This document shows, in pieces, positions 10,911 through 23,300 of a stretch of DNA of 64,000 nt (position 1 is the first letter of the stretch; the number at the start of each line of letters is the position of its first letter). Source of the stretch: Blepharisma stoltei (taxonomy: Eukaryota; Ciliophora; Heterotrichea; Heterotrichida; Blepharismidae); contig CAJZBQ010000056.1 in NCBI GenBank assembly GCA_914767885.1, positions 682,001 to 746,000 of the forward strand, given 5' to 3'. Below the pieces are notes generated by a model. It had not been told where the DNA came from. It ran no database searches and saw only the letters and a list, made by a program, of their open reading frames with translations. Made by a program: the position numbers and the translations under genes.

Positions 10911-10961
10911 AAATAATATAGATTTGTTTAATTTTTGATAAGATATATTCAGAAAATCATA

Positions 10962-11819
10962 ATGGAAAGTGAATTTGTAAATGAAGAAAGGAGAAGGCGA
11001 GCAATTGGGAAAGTTCCCATACAGCTTCGATCATTTTTTGAAGAGTGCTTATTTGAACCTCTTCCAAAGCCTGAATTTGGAGATTGGCTTTACCACAATC
11101 AAGAAAAAGGGCAAACTTTTGAAGACTTCAAAAAAGTATCGAGAAAGCCTATCAGCAGCAAAAATAAAATTTATGTTCAAACGCTTGATTCTATACCAAG
11201 AGAAATGACTGATTATCTCAAAAGCTACTGTGAAGCATTCTTTATAGGAGCAAGAGTGGTCTTTTTGCCAATGAAACCTTTAGCAGAAATGAAAATTAAA
11301 TCAAGATATAATGATGGAACTCTACAATATAATGCTATTCATATAATCAATAAACTTGTACTCCCAAAAGATGCTCACTGTATTATAGGGATTACAAATA
11401 TAGATATTTATCACAAAGAATCGTGAAACTATGTTTTTGGGCTTGCATCTGGAAGAGTCGGAGTATTTTCTTTTGCTAGATTCTATGATGAGGAATCACC
11501 AAATGATCAAGCCAGCGAATTTCTTTGATACAGAGCTGGCCGGACTATGACTCATGAAATTTTCCATATGTTTGGAGTTAAGCATTGCATTTTCTATAAA
11601 TGCATTATGAATGGCTCAAATAGTTTAGAAGAATCAGCAAAAAAGCCTGGAAGTCTTTGCCCTGTTTGCTTACAAAAACTTAAATATTCGTTAGATTTTG
11701 ATATTCTTGAGCGATATCGAAGGCTAGAGGCCATAACCAATAGACCAAGCCAATGCTTTCAAAGAGACAATAGATTTTATCAATTGAATATTGATCGTTT
11801 GCAGCAAGAGTGAATTTAA
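10962..11819 (+). CDS. amz: Archaemetzincin-family metalloprotease (peptidase M54)
   Basis: 285 aa from ATG 10962 (MESEFVNEERRRR); a TTG-initiated extension is not needed. The zinc site HEIFHMFGVKHC (HExxHxxGxxH plus Cys) sits near residue 197. It is followed by the family pattern CxxxCxMNGSN and a CPVCLQKL pair that supplies the remaining cysteines of the second zinc site. UGA encodes Trp before NYVFGLASG and in EFLWYRAG, and near the end (QQEWI). Archaemetzincins are soluble aminopeptidase-like metalloproteases found in archaea and eukaryotes. All key metal ligands are present. No IES or intron is seen. Confidence 0.92.
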
Positions 11820-12225
11820 AAATGCTTAAGCATTATTATACAAAAACATCATCTTAATCTTATTGTATTCTACTCCATATTGCAAAATTTCGGAATTTTG
11901 CCTATAAGCCTATTTCACCAAGGCTCGCCTTGTGGCTAACTCAGCAAGGTCTTGATCTTAACTTAATTTAGATTATTAAGGTTAGCTGCCAGCCAGCAAT
12001 GATGGCTTTTCACGATCCTCGCTTCTCTCCACTATCTTGCTTACTTGTCCGTTTCCGAAGCCTTAGTGGATGCAAGCGCATATACTTGCTATCAGGGGCA
12101 AAACTCTGGGCCACCGTTCTGCACATCAACGGAGTTGCCCTTTCAAAAAAATTCAAAAAGTAAATTTCTAGTCGGCATATCGGTCCAAATGAAAATTTTA
12201 GCGAGGGCTAGCTCTGATATATCGC

Positions 12226-12563
12226 TAGCTCCCCCCCCTCCGTGAGTGAACAAAACCATTAGAAAAATCGCTATTTTTTGCCCAAAAACCCACCCGCCGT
12301 GAGTGAACAAAAATTATTTTAATAGAAAAAATTTTTATGAAAAAAAAAATTGATATATAAATGATAATTAATATAATGAAATTTAGAGCTAATTTCTGTT
12401 TAATTTTAAACAAATTGCTATTTAAAACATAAAATTTTATAAATTAAATTTATATTTGCGTTCCATTTTTGCGCGAATTAGGATTTTTTTAAATTTCGAA
12501 AAAAATATTGTTCAAAAAATTTAAATATAAATTTTTTTAAAAAAAAAAAAATAGGGGGGAGTA
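12226..12563. mobile_element. MITE-type IES (CTCCGTGAGTGAACA termini) nested in a repeat
   Basis: Left end TAGCTCCCCCCCTCCGTGAG, with a second internal copy CCGCCGTGAGTGAACAAAA about 65 bp in. The right end, ATAGGGGGGAGTA, lacks most of the terminal repeat. The internal AT-rich core, including a GATAATTAATATAATGAAAT-like motif, is shared with the MITE at 21136. It interrupts a retroposon-like repeat, not a gene. Confidence 0.75.
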
Positions 12564-12837
12564 AGGAAATTATCCGACTGGCCATGCAAACTCATTCTGG
12601 CCTTGCTGGGCTCTAATTTTTAAACTTCCAAGTTTCATCGTCCCTCGAGGTAAAACCTTGTCCTGGATGTGAGCCTGCGTTTGTTCAGCCCGACATCACG
12701 CTCCACAGGACTAAGTAAAACCCAGCCGGATACTCTCGCTGCACACTGCTCTCCCTTCCACAAGGTCCCTAAACCCGTCTTGCTACAAGTACTAAGAGGG
12801 AGGTTGGCTCTGACGTCATTTTAAAATTTTTAGCTAG

Positions 12838-13086
12838 ATGTTGATCATCTGTATAAATGACCTCTACGCCCAAATCTTTAGATGGCCGTCATTCAGGCTT
12901 TTGAACTATCACTTTGATCTGTCAGATACTCTAAAGAGCTACTTTGGTAGCACAATCGAGAAAAAATTTCATTATTATAAGAACAGATGTCGGGCTTTCA
13001 TGAAATCAGCCACCCCTTCAAAATCAAACTACTTCGTTTTGAAAATAAAAAATTATCATAGATATCGCATTTATATTCACTTCTAG
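12838..13086 (+). CDS. Small ORF, doubtful
   Basis: 82 codons from ATG, basic and aromatic-rich, starting right after a retroposon-like block. No motif, and it lies in a gene-poor interval. It may be a chance ORF or the remnant of a larger gene. Confidence 0.2.
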   Translation: MLIICINDLYAQIFRWPSFRLLNYHFDLSDTLKSYFGSTIEKKFHYYKNRCRAFMKSATPSKSNYFVLKIKNYHRYRIYIHF

Positions 13087-14207
13087 TCTATTCTAGCAAG
13101 ATTTCTAGAATGTTTGCTAATATATTAAATGCTTATTTATTAATTATCCCTAGTGCATGAAAAATTTTATATGGTAAAAATTTTCATACTAATAGAGGAA
13201 TAATCAGAATTTCATTTTATTGTCTAAGTTTAAGCATGAATCCAATAGTTTTCGGCTTTAAAAAATGATAGGAACAAATAAATCAATTCTAGGATAATTA
13301 TGCGCCATAAACACATAATCTAGAATTGATAGCACTTAATAATTTGATTATCAGATTTAATCCGCTTAATTGCTTATTTTCTATCCAAAGCACATATATC
13401 TTATATAATTTTAATAAAAATTAAGAGCCAAGCTTGCTAATCAGAATTATTTTTTTTCTAATAAACATTATATCTTAACGGTGAGAGATAGGAATATAAT
13501 ATACTAAAGGCTGTGGTAGATTAGAAAGCCTAAAAACGAAAAAAAAAACTGGAATGTCTCTTATATTTTTATTATCAAGATTTATTTTTGAAGGGATGGG
13601 GAGTCGATTCAGTGCTTGACTAGATATCCTGTGCTACAAATCGTTATTCTCATCCATATTTTATATAAATTTGTTGCTTGAAGCCTTGATACTATTTCTC
13701 TATTTATTAAATTTCTGTCTTTCTGCAAGGTCATTATGAAACTTGTTTTTACTCAAGTTGTTTATCAAGATCTTTCAAGAAGTCATCTTTTTCTTCTCCT
13801 CTTTATAATAGCATTTATATAGAAATTACAGCGAAATTTGCTTATAAAATCGTTTGCATATTTTTTTTAACTGAAACACTAAAAAAGCAAAATTTCTCTC
13901 AAGGTTTGTAAAAAAGTGATTAATGCCGATTGTATAATTTAAATTTCATACTATAAGTATTATCATATTTATCCATCATAATACTTTTAATTACTATCAA
14001 CTGATGTATTGCACCTGTTAGTTTTAAATGCTTGGTCTCTCATGCAAGAAATCCAGAACGCACATATTTTAGAATTGTTAAATTTATTTCGCTAAAATAT
14101 TTAAAAGCTATCTTTTAATATCTTTGAAAATAGCAATTATTAACAATTATCAACTCATAATGAATAAAAATAACAGATTTTTATTTGAATCTTAAAGAAC
14201 GTTGTAA

Positions 14208-15614
14208 ATGGAAAAACCGATAGAAGCATATACCGAATCAACACCTCTCATAAATCAAAAACTGGGCACAAAAGAGGCTTTTTACACTTTCTTAAGAAGC
14301 TTCAGAGAGCTTGCACAGTCCCCGAGAGATATTTGATTATTATATATATATGAACTATTTGCCTATGGAGCTTTATGCATGATTGTCGTTAGTCTATCTC
14401 TTTATTTTACAAAAATTTTAGGCTTCAGCGACATTGTGGCAGGATATATAATTGCAAGTTTTGGACTCTCAGGAGTAATTTCATCACTTTGTCTTGGCCA
14501 ATTTATTGATCGGTATGGGATAAAATGATCTTTACTTTTATCAAATCTTTTAGGTTTTATGATGTTCATTTTACTCTTCATTTCAAATAACACTGTTGTA
14601 GAAATCCTTGTTTTATTTATTTTTTGCTCAACTTCCTTTGCATTAAATATACCCACTGTAAAATTAGCTGTAAAGTACTATACCTTAACTACGACCAGAA
14701 GCTTAGGATATTCATTTTTATTTATTTCGTTCTTTGCTGGATCAGGGCTGGCAGGAATTATTGTAGACTTCATTTTGACCTTATTTGGGACTGAAAAAGC
14801 GACTTTTAAAATTATCTTTATTATAGGAGCATGCATCTTTGTAATTGCAACGACAATAGGTCTCAGGTTAAGGCAGCTGGACTATGAAGACTCTGGAGAA
14901 AATGAAGTCGACTTAAGCCAAAGGAATCTGGATGGCTGGAAACATACTAAAGAGTGTATGGTTCTAAAGAGCTTTTGAAGATTTTTCGTCTTAGCCCTTC
15001 TTTTAGTAATCATAAAAGCCGTGTACATGTATATTTTCATTGTGCTGCCAATTTATATGTACAGAGAAATCGGAGAAGGTGCTCACTTTGGGTATATATT
15101 GGCAATTAATAAGCTGATAATGATTATTTCAATACCATCATGCACAATTTTGGTATATTATTTTAGCCATTACACATTGCTAGCGATTGGAGGCTTTATC
15201 TCATCTTTATCTTTTATACCGCTTCTCTTTGGTGGAAGCTACCTAACAGTGATAGCGTTTATTGTGATTGTTTCGATTGGAGAGAGTATTTATTCCCCAA
15301 GATTAATAGACTATACATTGCAGATAACTCCAAAAGGCAGAGAAGGAGTTTTTTTAGCAGTTGCTGCATCGCCAATAGTATTGAGCGTTATACTTGCAGG
15401 CCTGATGTCTGGGTTTTTGCTTGATACGTATTGCCCGGAAAATGGTGATAGAGAGTGCTGGAAAATGTGGTCGATTTCAGGATTTATGACGATTTTGGTT
15501 CCCTTTTTTATGATAATCTTCCGAAGTTGCCTTGAACAACCTGAAAATGAAGAAGACCCTTATATGCCTTGCATGGGATCAACAGAAATGAATTCAGATG
15601 ATGAAATTAATTAA
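14208..15614 (+). CDS. Major facilitator superfamily transporter
   Basis: 468 aa in one uninterrupted frame with UGA = Trp (RDIWLLYIYE, GIKWSLLLSN, KSFWRFFVLA). A cytosolic N-terminus of about 40 residues (MEKPIEAYTESTPLI) precedes roughly 12 hydrophobic segments. The loop after TM2 has the MFS signature-like GQFIDRYGIKW (GxxxDRxGxK). A charged central loop (about 235-255) separates the two six-helix halves, and the C-terminal tail is acidic. Substrate cannot be read from sequence; this subtype is frequent in ciliates. Confidence 0.85.
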
Positions 15615-16110
15615 CGCTAAACAAAAAATGCTAGAAAATCTAAATCATAGAAAACTTAAATTAATTTATTTGCCGCTTGATTCAATAAATTTATAAAAAT
15701 TTATTTACAATAGGATTGATTATTTAGTCATACATATTGAGTGGCTGAAAAGTTAGTTTACTTAATAGTTATACAAAATTCTTACCTATAGCTCAGCCCT
15801 CCTTTTCGCTCGGGTTTATAACGATATCTCCCGACATCGGAAAGGGATTTGCTTTACACATTGGTTGATAAAACCAACTCCTCCGATGACAAATCCACTC
15901 TATATTGGAGATTTGCCATCTAGAGTTGGTTTTACCCTCAAATGTGCAAAACTAGCCCCTCTTCCAACTTTAGAGACGTGGCATAGCCTGAGCCAAAAGG
16001 AGGTTCAGGCTATAACTTTTCTTTATCATAATTTAAAACAAATAAAATTTAATTTATACTTTTAACCCTAATATCATTAAGAAGAACTCTATTTCATAAT
16101 TTCTAATTTA
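15615..16110. repeat. Intergenic interval with structured GC-rich repeat
   Basis: About 15785-16010 is GC-richer and contains inverted pairs (TTGGTTGATAAAACCAAC, and AGAGTTGGTTTTA opposite TAAAACCAACTC). It looks like a retroposon or structured-RNA fragment. The flanks are AT-rich and I see no gene. Confidence 0.4.
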
Positions 16111-16491
16111 TTAGATATCCTCTCTATGTTGAGATGTGACTAACTCCCCAACAATTGGGTATTTTTCTGTATAGAATTCAACCCATCCTTCAATTGATTC
16201 TTTTTGCCCTTCAGTTAGCTCTGCCTCTTCTACTGTCATATCAAGTAGTTTTTTATCAAAGCTCATTTTGGCCAAAGACACTGAGGCATCTCTTCCTGCA
16301 AACATGCTATATCCTCCTCCTTTGGCATAGCTTGGCGATTCAGAAACATCAAATATTATCCCGCCGCATGCTAAATAAGTCTTTCCATTGGTACCATCAT
16401 ATTCTTTCAACTGCTCTCTTGTGAGACGAAGTTTTTCTGCTGCAAAGGATAGTGCGCAAAGAGACAAAGCCAAACAAACTAATACTTTCAT
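16111..16491 (-). CDS. Secreted cytochrome b5-like heme/steroid-binding protein (MAPR type)
   Basis: 126 aa. A clear signal peptide (MKVLVCLALSLCALSFAAE) is followed by a cytochrome-b5-like domain of the membrane-associated progesterone receptor/neudesin type: LTREQLKEYDGTNGKTYLACGGIIFDVSES, then YAKGGGYSMFAGRDASVSLAK. The conserved Tyr/Gly positions of the MAPR fold are present. There is no transmembrane anchor after the signal, so a secreted or lumenal protein similar to neudesin is likely. Confidence 0.88.
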   Translation of the reverse strand: MKVLVCLALSLCALSFAAEKLRLTREQLKEYDGTNGKTYLACGGIIFDVSESPSYAKGGGYSMFAGRDASVSLAKMSFDKKLLDMTVEEAELTEGQKESIEGWVEFYTEKYPIVGELVTSQHREDI

Positions 16492-16559
16492 ATTTATTTG
16501 TTAAATTTATTTTTAAAATAATTTCATTTTCATAAAATGCTCAAACGCAAAATTAAAAT

Positions 16560-17110
16560 TACTTATAGAGAAATCTCTTGCAGGCGCGCACACTAATACT
16601 TGCCTCACATAACGCTCAAACGATTGCTTGCCAGTCTGGGCACGGCCTTTCACTGTGTTTCTCCTAATAGATGATTGCTTGCGCTCACTGTCCGAGAGCC
16701 AGGATGCTAGGCCGCCATGCAGTAAGTCAACGTGGTTTGCCTTCCAGAAAATTCGAAACGAATTTTTTGGCTGTGTGTTTCAGCCAAGATGGAGCCTAGA
16801 GCTCAGGACACAATATCTGATATCGTGAAGGAGATTTGCTTGATTATCCAAGTGGGATACTCTAACCTTACTAAGCGTCCCATTCTAACATCAGCGCGTC
16901 ATCTCCCTTTGGGATAAAACCTTGGTCTGGATATAAGCATTTGATCGACTCAGCCTGAAATTGCATTCCTTTAAAACATATAAAACCGGGCCAGATACAC
17001 ATTTCCGGATGCTGTATTCTCTCCACACAAATCTCCGGCTTTCCAATGAAATTACCACTGCAGGTGTTAAGAGGTCAGGATGTATATCTTTACACCATTT
17101 TTAATGTATA
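16560..17110 (-). mobile_element. Retroposon-like repeat (GACCTCTT...CACCTGCAG head family)
   Basis: Read on the minus strand, the block begins ATGGTGTAAAGATATACATCC, then GACCTCTTAACACCTGCAG, and contains ATATCCAGACCAAGGTTTTATCCC. The same head occurs at 57.8 kb (plus) and 33.9 kb (minus), which have target duplications. I cannot find a clear TSD here. It sits between the b5-like gene and histidine kinase 1. Confidence 0.6.
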
Positions 17111-17481
17111 TATCATAAAAAGGTAATTAAAAATTATTTGTATTGGCAATGAAAGTTATGTCATTTTTGGAATTTCTATTTATATTCCGACTATATACTT
17201 CTAGTCAGAAATCTGCAAGTTTATATTTTTCTTTACTAATTTTATTAAAATAAATTAATTATCATTCATAGGATCAAAATATCATAATATAAAATTATGC
17301 TTAATGAAAATGCGCAATAAGTAGGGTGCAGTCAGTAATATTAATATAACCTTTTCATATTTATTTTTTTGGTCGAAGCAGAAGCCCTATATTGAATCCT
17401 TAATTGTGTCTATAATGATAAGATGCATTTCAAATATTTTTTTGTTATAAAGATATAAGTAATAAAAATAAGCAGTCATAA

Positions 17482-20273
17482 ATGGAAGAAAATTCTTATA
17501 TCCTTTGGTGGGAAGATGAAGTTAATCAGCGATTTGCAATTTTCAAGAAATACATGACCTCGTCCAAAAGCACTTTTGCAATATTTTGGACTCTTTATCT
17601 AGTTATGACACCTCAAAACATCATGATTTTTGTCAATGCGTTGCCTTACATAATACTTCAGTATACGTTTATCTTTGTTATGTACCTTATAGAAAGCAAA
17701 AATGCCCATAAAAAATATTGGCTTCCCGTTGTGTATACAGAATGATGTGACTCTGCGTTATGATATTATTCTCTCATTATCAACTCAAATAACCCCATAT
17801 TATTTGAAATGCTAGGAAGCCTGCTTATGGGATATTTTGAGCTCCCTTTTATTCAGAGCAAGATTATTCAGAATTTTATTTTAGCTAAACATGTGATACT
17901 ATGGCATTATTATAAATACTTCACTGGTGATGTTATTGATAGTCAAGATTTGCTTGGCCATATTATGATGTTTTTGCATGTTCTTATATATAATTTTATT
18001 TCTCACCATATAACTAAAGTGGCTCATGAGAAATATCTATTTAGAAAAGCTAAAGAAAAAGCTGAAAATAGGCTAGAGGTGATAATCAATGCCTTTCCGG
18101 ATGGATTTTTTGTAGTTTCTAGTAATAATGAAATTGAATATGCGAACTTGAAAATGCTCGTATTATTAGAGTGCACCCAAAACAATTTGATTGATTCTTT
18201 GTCATTAATTAACTTTTGTGAAGGCAAAAAATACAGCAGCCTTACTCAGTCAAATTTTTTAATTGATCACATCAATATAATGTTTTCTCTAGATTTTAAC
18301 CAAGAAATGATGTTTGGAATTTCCATGTTTAATAATACAAGTATTGAATGAAAAGGGTCAAAAATCTTATGGGAAGATAAGCCTGCTTTAGTGATAACAG
18401 GAAGAAACGCGAACCATGTTATAGAGCTTGAAAGGACCATTGCAGATGATAAATTTAAAACAGTTTTATTGAGAACTGTTTCTCATGAATTGAGAACACC
18501 AATTAATGCGATTTCACTGTTGACTGAGGAATTGATTCAAGAACCAGATATTGCTGATAAATATAAAGATAAAATCAGGATGATTTCAGTGTCAGCAAGA
18601 TTATTATTAACGCTCGTCAGTGACTTGCTTGACTATTCAAGAATGCTTGCAGGAGTTTTTTCTGTTCAAAAATCATGGTTCGAGCTAAAAGACATAGTCG
18701 AGAGATCATGTGAGCTTATTAATATTCAAGCAAAAAAGAAGAATATTTCATTAATCATTAGAATTGACAATTTAATTCCAAAATGCATCTATTCTGATCC
18801 ACTTCGGCTTAGCCAAGTATTATTGAATCTTTTAAGCAATGCTCTGAAATTTACAATAAGTGGATTTATTGAAATTATTTGTCTACTTGATATGCATAAT
18901 GATAAAGTGGTTTCACTCGAATCGAAAATTCTCTTTTTTCATTTTATAATTATGAGGTTTGACTTTCCCAAGAGAATTTATCCGGCTCTGGCAGGCTTTA
19001 AGAGCCTTCAGTTCTTAGAGCAGCACTCCTGCCCCTCACTCCCCTCTCGGTGAGAGAACAAAAAGAATCTTGCTCGCTTTCGGAGGAGTTAACTTTTTTA
19101 ATATATAAATTTTTTTTTAGAATTTCACAAAAATTTAATTTAGTTTTGCAGAATTATATTTTAAAATACAATCTGTTAATGATAACAGAATTAGCTAAAG
19201 ATTTAATTTTAATCTACTAATTATCACTTATATCGAAATATATTTATTTTTCCATGGTTTTGCTCGCTCAGAGGAGTTATGGAATTTGAATTTTTCGGAA
19301 GGATCCCACAAACCCCAGGCAGCGGAGACTGGGACCTTAGTGTGCTTGGTGGACCCTAAGTTAGCTTTGCCTGATAGCAGGAAGGATGCTCGCCAAAATC
19401 GGAATGCGCGAAGCCTATGACCATCAGGGGCGAAGCCGCTCATGCCTGACATGATGGTGGACTGGGAAACTCAGAATCCTAGATAGGTAATTTGGTATTG
19501 GACCTTAAGCGAGAGGAAGATTAATCATAATTTAATGTATACTTGATATGCAGAATAATTTAAAAGTTATCGTTCAAGACTCAGGAATTGGAATTGATAA
19601 AGAGAAGCTCCAACACTTATTCAGTGAATTTAATACTTGTTCTTTACCTGTTATTAATCCTCAAGGATGTGGCCTTGGATTGCACATTTCGAATAAGATT
19701 GTTAGAGAACTTGGGAGAAGTTACATTGAAGTGGATTCCACTAAAGGAGTGGGGTCTACCTTTCATTTTACTATTTCGATATCAGAAAATCCTATAAATA
19801 TCAAATATGAATATTTTGATATTGAAAATTGTGTTTCCGAAGAAATAAATTTTTTGAGCATAAACCTTTCGACAATCAAAAGTAATAATCCTCAGGTTCT
19901 TATAGTAGATGATAATGATATGAACAGAGCTATCTTATCATCATTATTAGCTCGCAATAAAATTGAAACATCAGAAGCGTGCACTGGCAAAGAAGCAATA
20001 AATATGGTTTTTAAGCAAGATTGCATCAAAAAGCCTTATAGAGTAATCATAATGGATGGAGAAATGCCTGAGTTGGATGGCTGAGAAGCAACAAAAACCA
20101 TTTTAGATTTGAAGGAAAAAGAAAAGATTAGCTTTATGCCTAGTATAATAGGCTATACGGCCTATAGCACAGATGAAGACATAAAGCGATGCATTGAATG
20201 TGGGATGAAGGAATGCCTAATAAAGCCGTGCAGTTCAGAAATACTAATATCGGCTATTCTTAAATACTTATAA
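17482..20273 (+). CDS. Hybrid sensor histidine kinase 1 (HisKA-HATPase-REC)
   Basis: 711 aa once 656 bp (18884-19539) is removed. N-terminal hydrophobic segments (about residues 35-165) form the sensor. A PAS-like region follows (AFPDGFFVVSSNNEIEYAN), then the H-box SHELRTPINAISLL, N-box LNLLSNALKF, G-boxes DSGIGID and GCGLGLHIS, and a receiver (VLIVDDNDMNR, IIMDGEMPELDG with the phospho-acceptor Asp, and KPCSSE with the conserved Lys). UGA is Trp at VVYTEWCDS, SIEWKGS and DGWEAT. All kinase and receiver residues are present. A paralogue lies tail-to-tail at 20342-23421. Confidence 0.9.
18897..19539. mobile_element. Retroposon R2 with nested MITE, in histidine kinase 1
   Basis: Direct repeats TACTTGATATGCA at 18884-18896 and 19540-19552 (similarity extends a few bases on both sides) flank a 643-bp insertion. 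A MITE is nested at about 19036-19279 (ACTCCCCTCTCGGTGAGAGAACA ... TTTTGCTCGCTCAGAGGAGT). Exact removal joins ICLLDM to QNNLKVIVQDSGIG, between the N and G1 boxes. No clear tandem tail is visible. Confidence 0.8.
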
Positions 20274-20341
20274 TATTAATTGCCATTTTTATTATAAAAT
20301 GCTTATTTAAAAATAAAAATAATATTTAGTTACTTAATTAT

Positions 20342-23300
20342 TTATAAAAATTTTATTATTGTTGCTAATATTTTATCTGCAGCACAAGGTTTTATCAGAC
20401 ACTCTTGCATGCCACATTTAAAACAGTTTGAAATATCCTCGTCTGTGTTATAGGCTGTATATCCAATTATACTCGGCAGAAACTTTATTTCTTTTTTAAA
20501 ATACATTTCATGGATTTTTTTAGTTGCGTCTCAGCCATTCATTTCTGGCATTTCTCCATCCATAACAATTACTTTTATCGGAATCTTTTCCTTGGTGCTG
20601 TTCTTTAAAATTAAATCAACAGCTTGCTTCCCAGTGCATGCTTCCAAGGTCGGTATTCCATTTTTCATCAAAAGTGAAGCTAAAATAACCCTATTAAAAT
20701 CGTTATCATCAACAATGAGAACTTGATGTGATTCAGATTTATGTGATATCAAAGGCAAACTGAAGGGAATCCCAAGATCAGGGTTTTCATCCATATAAGT
20801 GCCATAATCTAAGGATTCAGCAATCAAGCTTGAATTATGATCAAATATGTCAATATCAAATGAAAAAGCAGAGCCTTGACCAACTTGAGACTTTACTTTA
20901 ATAGAACTTCCTCCTAGTTCTTTGGCTATTTTGTTTGATATATGTAGGCCTAAACCACAACCATGGGGATTGATGGTTGGCAATCCATCTGAACTAAATT
21001 CTTGGAATAATCTATTCTTTTTGTCTGAATCAATACCTATTCCAGTATCTTGAACAGTAATTTTTAATTGATTCATTAAGCTCAGAACGAAGGTAACTTC
21101 GATTGAGCCATGCAAGGTAAATTTAAGTGCATTGCTAACTCCCCCCCCCCCTCCGTGAGCGAACAAAACCATTAGAAAAATCGCCATTTTTTGACCAAAA
21201 ACCCACCCTCCGTGAGTGAACAAAAATATTTTTAATAGAAAAAATTTTAATAGAAAAAATTTTGCTATATAAGTGATAATTAGTATAATGAAATCTAGAG
21301 CTAATTCTGTTTAATTTTAAACAAATTGCGTTTTAAAACATAAATTTTGCAAATTAAATTAATATTTGCTTCCCAATTTTTGCAAATTAGGATTTTTTTT
21401 AAATTTCGAAAAAAATATTTTTTTATAAAATTTATATATATAAATTGTGTTTTTAAAAAAAAAATTAACCCCCCTCCGTGAGTGAACAAAAATTTTTTTG
21501 TTCGCTCACGGAGGGGGGGGGGGGGAGTAAAGAAGGTTTAAAAGTACCTGGCTAAATCTCAGCTGATCACTATATATATTAACTGGAAGAGAAGGGTCAA
21601 TTCTTAGAGTCAATTTTAAATTTTTCTTAACAGCTTGCAATTTTATAAGTTCTCATGCATTTTTTATTGCAGATCTCAAGTTAAATTCACATTTCCTGAT
21701 TGAAAAAGCTCCTGCCAGCATTCTACTATAATCAAGCAAATCATTAACTAGTGTTAGGAGCAGTTTTGTGGAAATTGAAATAATTCTAAGTTTTTCTTCT
21801 TCACCTTCTGTTCAATTCTCATTCTTTTTTTCAAGCAGTTCTTCTACAAGAAAAGCAATGGCATTAATAGGAGTTCTCAATTCATGCGATACAGACCTTA
21901 ATATAACAGTTTTTACTTTACTATCTGAAATTGACTGCTCAAGCTGTATAATATGATTTGCATCTCTTACAATTATGGCAATTGCATGCTGGTCTTCTCA
22001 AATTATTTTTTGTCCTTTTCACTCATAGTTATTTCCCCCATATAATGATATCCCAAGCATAAAGCCATTGCTGATGTTTTGGTTAAAAATTTCTTTTAAG
22101 TCTTCTATCAATAGATTTGAATTTGAAAAATTTGAGTATTTCTTACCTTCATAATAAGTAATAGATGAAATAACTTCCATCAAATGTTGATCGTCACAAT
22201 GTAATAAACTTAATAAATTATCATTTGTATAAACTATTTCAAGATTTTCTGAAAGAATAAAAATCCCATCTGGGAATGCATTTACAATTATGCTTACTCC
22301 ACCATATTTAAAGGTCATTAATTTTTTTTTTGGAGATAACAAAAAAATTTAATAAATATTTTTAAAATAAAATTAAATGCAATAATTTTGATTTTTAATA
22401 ATTTTCATAGAGAATCAATTTATGTAAAGATTAGCCTTTTTACTATTGAAAACATTATTTGATCCATTTAAATGGGGTTAATTTATTCAACAATGGAAAT
22501 TTTGCCTATATTTATTTTAAATTTAAAGAAGGAGGGAAAGCTAGTCTTCTTTTTACTTTTGATTTTCCTTCTCTATTTAAAAAACGTTCATAAGAGATTT
22601 CAGACCTCATATTAGTCATGTGGTTATACATAAACAGACAGAGGACTGTAGGGATGTGAGGAGTGATGCTATAATCGAAAGTAATATTTCCATTGAAGTA
22701 GTTAATATAATGCCACATAAATGCATGCTTAATTGTGACTGCATATCTAACTCAATGAGTCTGTATTAAAGGGATTTCAAATGCCATCATAAGAATAGCA
22801 TAAAACATTTCGCATAGTATAACGTGGTCTTTAAGATGATTGTAAGAGAGTCAAAATAGGCCAATGCAGCAAGATTCTGACTTCCCATCCTAATTTTTAT
22901 ATATAAATTTTATAGTAAATTTTTATTACGAAATTAAAAACATTCCAATTCGCAAAAATTAGAAAGCAAATATTAATTTAATTTCTAAAATTTATGTTTT
23001 AAAATGCAGGTTGCTTCAAATTAAACAAAATTAGCTCAGATTTAATTATAATAATTATCACTTATATATTTCATACAAAATTTTTTGTTCACTCAAGGAG
23101 GGTGGGTCTTTGGGCAAAAAGAGGTATTTTTCCAATGGTTCTGTTCGTTCACGGAAGGGAGAGTGAGTAAATTATTGCGAATAAAGCCTTTTTATTTTCA
23201 TCTTTTGTATCAAAGTAATTGACTAGAAAGCAAAATAATATTTGAAAAATCATTATTGGCAAGGCTTGAACAAGGAGATTAAGACTGTTAGGAGCACATA

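Larger units (their letters stand above)
11820..14207. other. Long gene-poor, repeat-rich interval
   Basis: Holds GC-richer retroposon-like sequence at about 11920-12225 and 12580-12840, split by a MITE at 12226-12563. The right part contains GAGGTAAAACCTTGTCCTGGATG, the same motif as in the other retroposon copies. Beyond 13090 it is very AT-rich; apart from a doubtful small ORF on the minus strand near 13730-13830 I see nothing gene-like. Confidence 0.5.
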
